From an uncultured Eggerthella sp. (GTDB taxonomy: Bacteria; Actinomycetota; Coriobacteriia; Coriobacteriales; Eggerthellaceae), in contig UQLU01000007.1 in assembly GCA_900542065.1 (NCBI GenBank), positions 60,535 to 124,534 of the forward strand: a DNA stretch of 64,000 nt, read 5' to 3'. Below are positions 15,897 to 23,992 of the stretch, one piece after another. Position 1 is the first letter of the stretch. Each line of letters starts with the position of its first letter. The notes beneath the pieces were generated by a model. That model did no database searches and was not told the DNA's origin. It worked only from the letters and a program-made list of their open reading frames with translations. The translations under genes were made by a program, and so were the position numbers.

Positions 15897-18479
15897 ATGG
15901 CTAGAGAGGTAACGCGCAGGGGGTTTGTTAAGCTGACGTCTGCAGCAGCACTTGGTGTTGCAGGCATGGGTGCTGTTTCTATGAGCGTCCCCGCTGCTAA
16001 AGCGTTGGCAGAATCAGCGCCGCCTGAAGGCATGTGGGTGCGTACCACGTGTGCACCAAACTGTACGGGTTCTTGCGGTATGAAAGCTTTCGTGCAAGAC
16101 GGACAGATAAAGATGATTTCGCAAGCTGCAGATTATCCCTATGAACGTTACAACCCACGTGGTTGTTTAAAGGGTTTATCAATTAATACGATGATTCATG
16201 GACCAGAGCGATTAACCGCTCCTCTTGTTCGTAATGAACAAGGTCAGATGGAAGAAACGGATTGGGACACTGCTCTTAATACTGCAGCAACAAAGCTGCG
16301 TGATATAGCTGAAAAGTATGGTCCTGATTCCATTGGTGTTATTTGGCAGGTTCAGGGTACCGGTCATGTTCAAAAAGGATCGCTTGTTCGTTTGACTAAT
16401 ATGATGGGCTGGTCCGCTATTGGCGGGTATGAACTCAATGGCGATTTGCCTATGTTTTGGCCCGAGACTTTTGGCTGTCAAAGCGAAGAGCTGGAATCCT
16501 ATGAATGGGAAGACTCGCGCTATACCATGATTTTTGGATCCAATCCTATGGTTACGCGATTGCCTGATTCTCATTTTCTGAATTACTCACGTGAAGCCGG
16601 CGGGAAAGTTGTTTGTTTTGATCCGAATTACTCTGCTACAGCAGAAAAATCCGACGAATGGGTACAGATAAAGCCTGATACCGATGCAGCTTTTGCTTTA
16701 GCGGTTGCTAAGTATCTTATTGATGAGAATCTCTACGACAGACAGTTCGTTTCTAACTTTTCTGATTTACCCATTCTCATTGATGTCGCTACAGGAAAGC
16801 GCGTATTAGCGCGTGATGTTTCTGGATTACGTGCATTTGATGCGCCTGAATATCGTGAGACCTATGTGGTGCTGCAAAACGGTAATGCAATAGCACTTGA
16901 TCCCGAACATATTGGAAATACCCCTGACTTGGATTTGGAGGCCACAACCACTCTTGAACTTAAGAATGGATCCACAATTCAGGCAAAAACGGCCTTTACG
17001 CTGCTCCGTGAAAGTCTTGAGGAATACACCCCTGAAAAAGCAAGTGAAATAACAGCAGTACCAGAAGAAACAATTACTCGAATTGCGCGGGAATGTGCAA
17101 CCATTAAACCTATGCACATCATTTTTGGTGGTTCTGCTATGCAATGGCATCATGGGGATTTAAAGGGGCGTGCTTGCGCACTTCTAGCGGTATTAACAGG
17201 AAACGTTGGGCAGCTGGGCGGCGGCATTTCAACCTATGTTGGACAGTACAAAACACGCTTTAATACAGCTTCTTGGTTTATTCCTGAAAAAGCAAAACGC
17301 GCTTCAGCTCCCTTTCACTATGCCGTGAATGGTCGTACTGAGACCATGAGTGCTACGTTCCCTAAAAATGGACTTAAAGCGCTCGTAGTTGGCTGGGGTA
17401 ATCCTTTTGAACAGCATAATGTTGCTAACTGGCTACAGCAGGCGCGTGATTCTGGCGAGCTGGAATGCGTGATATGTTTCGAATTTCAGCATACTAAAAC
17501 CGTTGACTGCAGCGATGTTACGTTTGCGTCTGCTAGTTGGTACGAAAAGACAGAACTAGTTATTACGCCGCTTCATCCATGGGTTCAAATCATGCAGCCT
17601 ATGGTAGATCCTCCCGGAGAAGCTCGTCCTGAAATATGGACTTGCAAAGAGCTGGCATGTCGTATTGATCCTTCTTTGGCAGATCAGTGGCCTGAATTTG
17701 GCCCAGAGGGAGCAGAGCAAACTGCTGAAGAGGTGTTGCGCATGCTTCTTGAACAGGGTGGTTCGACTATTAATCATATTACGCTAGAAGATTTGAAAGC
17801 TGGTCCCTGCAAGCTTGCTCATACTAATCCGGGTGAAAAGAAAATACCTTTCTATGAGCAAATTCATGGCGGGCAACCTTTTCCGACGGTGTCGCGCCCT
17901 AACGATTTAGAGAAAACAGCACATTTTGTAAAGTCTGGTCGCATTGAGTTTTATAAGGATGAGGATATGTTTTTGCAAATGCATGAACAACTTCCTTGTT
18001 ACAAACCTGCTTTCGAGGAAACTGAATATGCGCTAGATCCTGAAGCAAAGGAAAAGTATCCCTTCTCGTATATCACTCGTAATAGCTTGTTCCGCGTGCA
18101 TGCAACCTATAGCAATAATCCTTTTATGTTGGAGTTGCAGAATAATACTCCGAAGGTGTTTATGAATCCAGACGATGCTTCTGCTAAAGGACTTACTCAA
18201 GGTGATGTTGTTGAGGTATTTAACTCCAGAGGAAAAATAAGTGGCGCATTAATTACTGATCCGGGAATGTACCCTGGACAGGTGGTTTTTGATCAAGGTT
18301 GGTGGAGTCGTTATACCAACAACGAAAGTTATAACTCTCTTATTTATCCCTGGATTAACCCCATTCATGAAATTTACTACGTTTCAAGCGTTTGGTCTCC
18401 CAATATGGCATGGAACGAATGCGTTTGTGATGTTCGCCTTCTTGAAAAGGGTGGTGCACTTGAGGAGGTAATCTCATGA
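15897..18479 (+). CDS. Tat-exported molybdopterin oxidoreductase catalytic subunit (DmsA-like)
   Basis: Anaerobic reductase of the DMSO reductase family acting outside the membrane. The Tat signal is residues 1-40 (TRRGFVKL, then an Ala-rich h-region). The [4Fe-4S] ligands are C52, C56, C60 and C90 (CAPNCTGSC, then NPRGCLKG), followed by the molybdopterin domain and C-terminal dinucleotide-binding domain with FRVHATYSNNPFM. The ORF extends to an ATG at 15834, but ATG 15897 has GGAGG five bases upstream and places the twin Arg at 7-8. It overlaps the Fe-S gene by four bases. The substrate (DMSO, TMAO, sulfur or nitrogen compound) cannot be read from sequence. Confidence 0.93.
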   Translation: MAREVTRRGFVKLTSAAALGVAGMGAVSMSVPAAKALAESAPPEGMWVRTTCAPNCTGSCGMKAFVQDGQIKMISQAADYPYERYNPRGCLKGLSINTMIHGPERLTAPLVRNEQGQMEETDWDTALNTAATKLRDIAEKYGPDSIGVIWQVQGTGHVQKGSLVRLTNMMGWSAIGGYELNGDLPMFWPETFGCQSEELESYEWEDSRYTMIFGSNPMVTRLPDSHFLNYSREAGGKVVCFDPNYSATAEKSDEWVQIKPDTDAAFALAVAKYLIDENLYDRQFVSNFSDLPILIDVATGKRVLARDVSGLRAFDAPEYRETYVVLQNGNAIALDPEHIGNTPDLDLEATTTLELKNGSTIQAKTAFTLLRESLEEYTPEKASEITAVPEETITRIARECATIKPMHIIFGGSAMQWHHGDLKGRACALLAVLTGNVGQLGGGISTYVGQYKTRFNTASWFIPEKAKRASAPFHYAVNGRTETMSATFPKNGLKALVVGWGNPFEQHNVANWLQQARDSGELECVICFEFQHTKTVDCSDVTFASASWYEKTELVITPLHPWVQIMQPMVDPPGEARPEIWTCKELACRIDPSLADQWPEFGPEGAEQTAEEVLRMLLEQGGSTINHITLEDLKAGPCKLAHTNPGEKKIPFYEQIHGGQPFPTVSRPNDLEKTAHFVKSGRIEFYKDEDMFLQMHEQLPCYKPAFEETEYALDPEAKEKYPFSYITRNSLFRVHATYSNNPFMLELQNNTPKVFMNPDDASAKGLTQGDVVEVFNSRGKISGALITDPGMYPGQVVFDQGWWSRYTNNESYNSLIYPWINPIHEIYYVSSVWSPNMAWNECVCDVRLLEKGGALEEVIS

Positions 18480-19162
18480 GATACGGCATGGTAGTTGATT
18501 TAGATAGGTGTATTGGGTGCAGAACCTGTGCGGTTATTTGTAAAGACCACAATGCGCTACCTAAAGGCATGTGGTGGAACCGTGTGTTTGTTCCTGGTGC
18601 TCCTGAGTATGGAACATCGGTAATGGTTGATGGTAAACCTCGTATGGAGTTTACTCCCGTTAGTTGCCAGCATTGCGAAAATGCTCCTTGCGAAAGTGTA
18701 TGCCCTACGGGTGCTACCTACACTGATCCTGAAACAGGTGCGGTGCTTATTGATTACGAAAAATGTATCGGTTGTCGATATTGTATGACGGCATGTCCTT
18801 ACAATGTTCGTCAATTTAACCTTGGAGCGGAAGAGGGTGTAGAGGGCATAGAAGGAAGATATTACTATGGTTACCCTTCCGAATATCGCAAAGATGGACA
18901 CTTGGTATATAGCCCTAAGCCTCCAGAGGGGATAACTGAAAAATGTACGTTTTGTGTTCAGTATACAAGTCAAGGTATAGAGCCGGCATGCTGTGCGGGA
19001 TGCCCTGGTAATGCAAGAATTTTTGGTGATCTGGACGACCCTGATTCTGAAATCTCTCAATATCTCAAAGGAAAGGAATCCTTTGTTTTAGGAGAAGAAT
19101 ACGGTACCAATCCTAAGGTTTTGTACATTTCTTCAAAGCGCGGAATAGCAGAGGGTGATTAA
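18476..19162 (+). CDS. Four-cluster Fe-S electron-transfer subunit (DmsB/PsrB-like)
   Basis: Carries electrons between membrane subunit and catalytic subunit. Four Cys groups typical of the 16Fe ferredoxin family: C12/C15/C18/C22, HCENAPCESVCPTG, CIGCRYCMTACP and CTFC...ACCAGCPGNARIFGDL. 228 residues is normal. It has no own signal peptide and is presumably exported with the Tat substrate. Its start ATG overlaps the upstream TGA (ATGA). Confidence 0.94.
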   Translation: MRYGMVVDLDRCIGCRTCAVICKDHNALPKGMWWNRVFVPGAPEYGTSVMVDGKPRMEFTPVSCQHCENAPCESVCPTGATYTDPETGAVLIDYEKCIGCRYCMTACPYNVRQFNLGAEEGVEGIEGRYYYGYPSEYRKDGHLVYSPKPPEGITEKCTFCVQYTSQGIEPACCAGCPGNARIFGDLDDPDSEISQYLKGKESFVLGEEYGTNPKVLYISSKRGIAEGD

Positions 19163-19163
19163 C

Positions 19164-20330
19164 GTGAAAGAGATTTTGTTTTCCAAGAACACTAAACTCA
19201 TTCTCCTTGCCGCTGTAATGGTAGTGGTTGGAGGGGTTGCTTGGCTATCTATGCTGGTTTTCGGCCTGTATGATACTGCCAATGTGGGCAATGCTATGAG
19301 CTGGGGATTGCTGATCGCGGTTTTCGCTTTCTTGGTAGGATTTGGTGCCGGTAGTCAATTTCTTGCGTCTTTGATAGTGCTTCTTAAAAAAGATCACTTG
19401 CTTCCTTGGGCTACGTTAGCTCAGGCAATTGCTCTTGCAGGTGGTTGTGGTGCAGGGGTAGCAATTATCGCCGATCTGGGTTCACCTTGGAATATGCTTG
19501 CTATGATTTTGTCCCCTAATCCAGCATCGCCTTTAACGTGGGATATGCTTGCTCTAAGTGCGTTTGTGGTGGTGTCACTAATTTGTCTGGTTGCTCTTAT
19601 AAGAAATTGGAAGAGTATTCGTGTATGGATGGTTATTGGTCTTGTAGCTGCCGTGGCGCTACAAATCGTGGAAGGCTTATTGTTTGCTCAGCAAAGCGCA
19701 CGCTTATGGTGGCATAGTCCCATTGTGGTAATTGACTTTTTGGCAGTTGCGTTCGTTTGCGGTCTTGCTATCATGACACTTCTTGTTGCATTGTCTCGCA
19801 AAGAAGTAGCTCCTGAAGCACTGCGTTCATTTTCTAGTTTGTTATGCATAGCGATAGCGGCGCATTTAATTCTTGCTTTAGCGGAGTTAGGTATTCTCGT
19901 ATCTGAGACCACCCCAGCATCCCTTGCGGTAAAGAGCATCATTCTTCAGTATTTACCGCTCTACTTGATCGAACTGGTTTTACCATTGGGCGCTGCGGTA
20001 GTTTTATGGGTAAAGCGCAAAAATCTTACCTCAAAGATTTCGATTGGGTGCTCTGTTGTAGTAATAGTAGGCATGTTTGCTCACCGAATGATGCTGCTCT
20101 ATCCTGCATTGGCGGGATCAACCTTATTTGTCTCGCTTTCCAATGCAGAGTCTCCTTTCTGGGCGTATCCCGTTTCCACTGGTTTGTTCGACAAGCAAGC
20201 AACGGCATTTGCTATTGTGCAGTCGTATTTTCCAACACCCGTAGAATGGATTAGCGCTTTAATGCCAATAGGACTTGTGATATTGATCGTAGCAATAGGC
20301 ATGAATGTGGCTCGTTCGTTGAAAAAATAA
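19164..20330 (+). CDS. NrfD/PsrC-type membrane quinol-oxidising subunit
   Basis: Integral membrane anchor of the oxidoreductase, expected to exchange electrons with (mena)quinol. About nine to ten hydrophobic segments across 389 residues. The region GSPWNMLAMILSPNPASPLTW matches the conserved Gly-x-Pro loop of NrfD proteins. The ORF can start at GTG 19155, but GTG 19164 has AGAGGG upstream and is preferred; either way it begins next to the Fe-S subunit stop, completing a three-gene ABC operon. A terminator follows. Confidence 0.85.
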   Translation: MKEILFSKNTKLILLAAVMVVVGGVAWLSMLVFGLYDTANVGNAMSWGLLIAVFAFLVGFGAGSQFLASLIVLLKKDHLLPWATLAQAIALAGGCGAGVAIIADLGSPWNMLAMILSPNPASPLTWDMLALSAFVVVSLICLVALIRNWKSIRVWMVIGLVAAVALQIVEGLLFAQQSARLWWHSPIVVIDFLAVAFVCGLAIMTLLVALSRKEVAPEALRSFSSLLCIAIAAHLILALAELGILVSETTPASLAVKSIILQYLPLYLIELVLPLGAAVVLWVKRKNLTSKISIGCSVVVIVGMFAHRMMLLYPALAGSTLFVSLSNAESPFWAYPVSTGLFDKQATAFAIVQSYFPTPVEWISALMPIGLVILIVAIGMNVARSLKK

Positions 20331-20350
20331 CTGTAATTAGGAAGTTTTCA

Positions 20351-20379
20351 AGTGGCGTACTTTCGTGCGCCACTTTTTA
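20351..20379 (+). terminator. Terminator of the molybdoenzyme operon
   Basis: Ten-bp stem AGTGGCGTAC/GTGCGCCACT with one G-T pair, loop TTTC, followed by TTTTT. It is closely similar to the terminator at 13769. Confidence 0.85.
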
Positions 20380-20511
20380 ATTCTTTTCGAGATTAATCAT
20401 AGGTTGCATACGAAGCTCGTTAAAATGCTTATATTGAAAAACTGGTATGCATATTCTGAATAGCACGAATCTTCTAGGTGTTGAGATAAAGCTGTGACAA
20501 GGAGGGTCTTT

Positions 20512-20802
20512 ATGGGCAGCAGAAAAGGATCGGCAAAGGCTAAGCGTATTGCTGAATTCAAGGCTGGTCTCGGCGGCATGGATGACGTGTTTGCTCGTGA
20601 AGATGCTCGAAAATCGAAGAAGGCAGCAGAAAAAGATGCTGCGCTGCGAAGAAAAGCTTGTGAGTCTAAGAATCGCTATTCCTGCAAAAGCGATGCTGAA
20701 GCAGCTATTATTGCCTGTGCTGAGCATGGCACGACAGGGCTTCATTGCTATAAGTGCCAATATTGTAATGGTTGGCATTTAACCTCAAAACCGAAGCGTT
20801 AG
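20512..20802 (+). CDS. Small basic protein with C-terminal zinc-ribbon-like motif
   Basis: Not assigned to a named family. The 96 residues start at ATG 20512, with AAGGAGGG five bases upstream (an in-frame GTG at 20494 is less likely). The N-terminal half is Lys/Arg/Ala-rich and helical. The C-terminal part has one Cys at about 46, another at about 54, and ends HCYKCQYCNGWHLTSKPKR; CxxC plus CxxW-His resembles small actinobacterial and phage YxCxxCxGWHLT proteins. Nucleic-acid binding is plausible but unproven. It is monocistronic. Confidence 0.75.
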   Translation: MGSRKGSAKAKRIAEFKAGLGGMDDVFAREDARKSKKAAEKDAALRRKACESKNRYSCKSDAEAAIIACAEHGTTGLHCYKCQYCNGWHLTSKPKR

Positions 20803-21125
20803 GGAATCAGTTGCAGTGTTTCAGAAATTGCCAATCATGCTTACAAATATGAATAGTCTGTGTAGCTTTCAAGCATTGAATTAGCTAATCGCCTATTTAC
20901 GAATTACATAATGAACGTCAGGGCTCCCTTTTCTATCAAACCGTTTCGGAAAACGAATCAATTTATTTATTTTGCAAAACATTTCAAAATAAAATAAGTA
21001 TTATTAGTGCTGTGGAATTTGCGGTATGACGTTTAGGCATCATGACAAGTTTGAGCGCTTATGCCGCAACATGAGAGAGGGAAGCGCTACCTATTTTCAG
21101 GTGTAGCGGAATAAAAGGAGCAGCA
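20803..21125. other. Intergenic region upstream of aroE
   Basis: 323 bases without a gene. It contains a 9-bp A/T stem TTTATTTTG/CAAAATAAA (20966-20974 with 20985-20993, ten-base loop) and a shorter imperfect GCGCTAC/GTAGCG hairpin just before the aroE ribosome-binding site AAAAGGAG. Which promoter drives aroE is not clear. Confidence 0.5.
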
Positions 21126-22049
21126 ATGGGAATTCCGATTTCTGGATACACTGGTTTGTATTGCGTTTTTGGCGATCCGGTACAGCATAGTTTTTCGCCT
21201 AGACTCCACAACAAAGCCTTCGATAAAGCAAATATTGATGGGGTATATGTAGCTTTTACGGCAAACGAAAAAACAATCGAGGCAGCAATGAATGCCGTAC
21301 GTGTGCTAGGTATTCGTGGTTGTAGCGTTACTATGCCAAATAAGCTTGCTTGCATTCCTTATCTTGACGAAATCGATCCCACTGCAGAAATGATTGGCTC
21401 AGTTAATACCTTTGTTGTCAATGATGGCAAAATTAAGGGTTACAACACCGATGGCTACGGATTCCTTCATACCTTTGAAGAAATGGGTGTTCAGATTGCG
21501 GGCAATAAACTTGTACTTCTTGGACTAGGTGGCGCTGGTTCTTCCGTGGCTCTTACAGCTGCTATGGAATACGATTTGGGCGAAATTTCGGTGTTTAATC
21601 GTGCCAACGGCAAGTCTTGGCCGCATGCGCAAGAAGTAGTGAAGATGATCAACGAAAAGACTTCCTGCAAGGCTAAGTTGTGCGACTTGAACGATAAGGA
21701 TTTACTCAAAGCAGAAATGGCTGATGCGCAGATGTTGGGTAATACCACCAATGTTGGAATGGGTGAACTTGAAGGTCAGTCGGTTGTCCCTGATGTGTCG
21801 TTCTTCCATAAGGGACTTGCGGTGCAGGATGCAATTTATAGTCCTGCGAAGTCTAGACTTCTTGAATTGGCAGATGAAGCAGGTTGCCAGTACACTAATG
21901 GTCTTTCGATGCTGTTCTATCAGGGTGCAAAGCAGTTTAAGCTTTGGACGGGCGTGGATATGCCTTTGACTGTTGATGATTTAGAGATTGACAAAAAACC
22001 TAAGAACAAAGAAGACGAGCAGATTCTAAAAGCGCGTATTGCTAAATAA
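21126..22049 (+). CDS. aroE: Shikimate dehydrogenase family protein
   Basis: NAD(P)H-dependent reduction of 3-dehydroshikimate. GDPVQHSFSPRLHNKAF (about 18-34) binds the substrate. The catalytic Lys lies in SVTMPNK, an MPNK variant of the usual PHK, and the Asp in YNTDGYG. The nucleotide fold has LGLGGAGSSVAL. The NGLSMLFYQGAKQFKLWTG C-terminus is typical. 307 residues. Quinate/shikimate variants of this family share the features, so the exact substrate is uncertain. It starts at ATG with AAAAGGAGCAGCA. A terminator at 22143 follows. Confidence 0.9.
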   Translation: MGIPISGYTGLYCVFGDPVQHSFSPRLHNKAFDKANIDGVYVAFTANEKTIEAAMNAVRVLGIRGCSVTMPNKLACIPYLDEIDPTAEMIGSVNTFVVNDGKIKGYNTDGYGFLHTFEEMGVQIAGNKLVLLGLGGAGSSVALTAAMEYDLGEISVFNRANGKSWPHAQEVVKMINEKTSCKAKLCDLNDKDLLKAEMADAQMLGNTTNVGMGELEGQSVVPDVSFFHKGLAVQDAIYSPAKSRLLELADEAGCQYTNGLSMLFYQGAKQFKLWTGVDMPLTVDDLEIDKKPKNKEDEQILKARIAK

Positions 22050-22142
22050 AAGTGGGTATTGCAATACGAAAGTAACTATTGCTAAGTGAATTGAAATAGT
22101 TAATTTTTGAAACTTCACTTGCTGGCAATTTGTATCAACATA

Positions 22143-22181
22143 AAGGCTTCGAACTTAAGGATTTAGAAAGTTCGAAGCCTT
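22143..22181 (+). terminator. Terminator of aroE
   Basis: Fourteen-bp perfect stem (22143-22156 with 22168-22181), eleven-base loop, followed by CTTATTG. It lies 94 bases after the stop, between convergent genes. Confidence 0.75.
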
Positions 22182-22200
22182 CTTATTGCCTGGCATTACA

Positions 22201-22230
22201 GGGGTTATAGGGTTTATGGGGTTTATAGGG
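22201..22230 (+). other. Four-run G-tract (possible G-quadruplex)
   Basis: G-runs of 4, 3, 4 and 3 at 22201-22204, 22210-22212, 22218-22221 and 22228-22230, with A/T loops of 5, 5 and 6 bases. This fits the G3+N1-7 quadruplex rule. It lies between the convergent aroE and J-protein genes. Confidence 0.5.
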
Positions 22231-22269
22231 TTATAAAAATGTGTCGCTATAACTATAGGTCCATTATGG

Positions 22270-23265
22270 TTATTTCTTCATTGCGTTTTTGATTTGGCTG
22301 ATTCGCTTTGCGTGGCGATACACATTTTGTACGTCAAAGACCACTGCGCATCCAAACACAACAAAGGGGATAATTCCAATATGTGCGGTGCCTGCAGGCG
22401 CAAAGATAAGCGCGAGCATTGCGAAAGGTACTAAGAATATGAGGGAAAGATAACGCAATCGTTTCCAGACACCCTGCCCAATGGAAATAATCGTATACAA
22501 GAACAGTCCCGTGGCAGGAACCGTCAGCAAAAGTGCCAAGACTAAAAGGACGAGTTTTACACCAACAAGTTTTAGATCAAGCGCTAAATCTTTCTTTGCA
22601 TCTTTTAGTTGCTCTTCCAAGGTTTTTTCTTGGGTAAAGAACATATTGAAAAAGCTGCTAAAGGGATCATTGGCTCCGCGCGGGGTATAGGAACTGCTAA
22701 ACGGATTAACGTGAGGGTCAAATCCTGCAAAGGGATCAGTTTGTGAAGTGCCACTTGCGTATGTTTTGTACGAACCTTGTGAGTCATAGGGTCTTTGTGA
22801 TCCCGTATTTGAAGTGTAGGTATGCTGCTGACCCGAAGAATCCCAAGTGGTCCAAACGAATGTTTCACCAAAAGGCCATCCCGCAAAAGGATTTCCGCTG
22901 TATGTGCCGCCCTGAGAATTGGTACCAGAATTGTGTGCACTTGTCGTAGCGTTTTGACCGCGGTGCGTAGCGTAGGTACCGAAAGGATTTTGTCCATAGG
23001 CAGCAGCAAAGGGATCGTACGAGAAAGGAGCACCATAGGCAGTGCCCGCAGAAGCATATTCGGGATCCCAGGATCGATTAAGCAACACGTCGCGTGCTTC
23101 ATTTATGAGCTTAGTTTTTTCTTCGGCTTTTGCGCGCGCTTCGGCATCTTGTCCAAACTTATCTGGGTGATTTTCGATGATAAGTTTGCGATGCGCTTTC
23201 TTGATTTCTTCGTCTGAAGCCCCTTCAGAAAGACCAAGCGTTTTTAATGCGACGGATTTTTTCAT
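22270..23265 (-). CDS. J-domain protein with C-terminal membrane segments
   Basis: The DnaJ N-terminal J domain (about 1-70) has the HPD tripeptide in IIENHPDKFG, expected to stimulate a DnaK ATPase. A Gly/Ser/Tyr/Gln-rich linker (about 75-205) follows, with repeated DPFAxxxxNPF-like blocks. The C-terminus has two to three hydrophobic segments (about 235-315). It lacks the zinc-finger and substrate domains of DnaJ, so it is a membrane-tethered J protein, not the main chaperone. ATG 23265 is preferred over an upstream TTG at 23277; neither has a clear Shine-Dalgarno. It is convergent with aroE. Confidence 0.85.
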   Translation of the reverse strand: MKKSVALKTLGLSEGASDEEIKKAHRKLIIENHPDKFGQDAEARAKAEEKTKLINEARDVLLNRSWDPEYASAGTAYGAPFSYDPFAAAYGQNPFGTYATHRGQNATTSAHNSGTNSQGGTYSGNPFAGWPFGETFVWTTWDSSGQQHTYTSNTGSQRPYDSQGSYKTYASGTSQTDPFAGFDPHVNPFSSSYTPRGANDPFSSFFNMFFTQEKTLEEQLKDAKKDLALDLKLVGVKLVLLVLALLLTVPATGLFLYTIISIGQGVWKRLRYLSLIFLVPFAMLALIFAPAGTAHIGIIPFVVFGCAVVFDVQNVYRHAKRISQIKNAMKK

Positions 23266-23312
23266 AAGTAAACCCAACGTCTAAGATGAACACGTAGGCT
23301 TGAGCATAACAA

Positions 23313-23334
23313 AAGAGCCACCGAAGCGGCTCTT
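23313..23334 (-). terminator. Terminator of the nitroreductase gene
   Basis: Seven-bp stem AAGAGCC/GGCTCTT closing on a CTTCGG-like loop, followed on the minus strand by TTTTGTT. It begins ten bases after the nitroreductase stop. Confidence 0.75.
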
Positions 23335-23343
23335 ATATAGTCG

Positions 23344-23922
23344 TTAAAACCAAATATCTTCAAGCCTGCGTTTCGGAACGTAATGAACTTGATTTTCGTC
23401 ACGATAATAGGTCGTATCGCCATTTTCTGCATCAACTAAGCGGATGTCTTCAATAGGGCGACCGAGCGCCAATACCAGTACTGGCTCTAATCCTTCAGGC
23501 ATAGAAAGTATCTTTTTCAATTCAGCTCGTTTAAACGACAAGATCATACATCCGCCAAATCCTTCTTCAGTGGATGCGAGCATGATAGTTTGAGCAGCAA
23601 TACCAGCATCGAAGCGCCAAAGTTCGCCTTTAAAGGTTTCTGAATCCACCGCCATAATGATGTAGCCTGAAGGTCGTTCTCCTTCTACGGGGCCATCCCA
23701 ATCAGGTAGTTGCGCCGCCCATGAAAGGGTAGTAAAAACTTCGGCACACTGTTCTTTGTCGGTAACGATGCGATAGCGAAGAGGCTGCTTATTGCCCGCA
23801 CTCGCGGTCAGGCGGGCATTGTCTACCCACTTAGTCATAAGTTCTTTAGTAACAGGATAAATCCCACGAAAACGTCGACAGCTTCGCGTGGTGTGGGATA
23901 AATGTTCAATAAAGCTAGGCAT
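23344..23922 (-). CDS. Nitroreductase family protein
   Basis: FMN-dependent NAD(P)H oxidoreductase fold. The N-terminal motif SCRRFRGIYPVTKE (about 13-26) and LTASAGNKQPLRYRI (about 38) match the FMN-binding start of the family; GIAAQTIMLASTEEGFGGCMIL and LALGRPIED are typical of the second half. At 192 residues it is a normal compact member. It starts at ATG with AAAGGACAACT. The physiological substrate is unknown. Confidence 0.9.
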   Translation of the reverse strand: MPSFIEHLSHTTRSCRRFRGIYPVTKELMTKWVDNARLTASAGNKQPLRYRIVTDKEQCAEVFTTLSWAAQLPDWDGPVEGERPSGYIIMAVDSETFKGELWRFDAGIAAQTIMLASTEEGFGGCMILSFKRAELKKILSMPEGLEPVLVLALGRPIEDIRLVDAENGDTTYYRDENQVHYVPKRRLEDIWF

Positions 23923-23992
23923 AGTTGTCCTTTCTTCCTCGGGGAAGAATTATATCGGTTCTGTATTCTTGATTTACTGCGTGAAAGAATGC

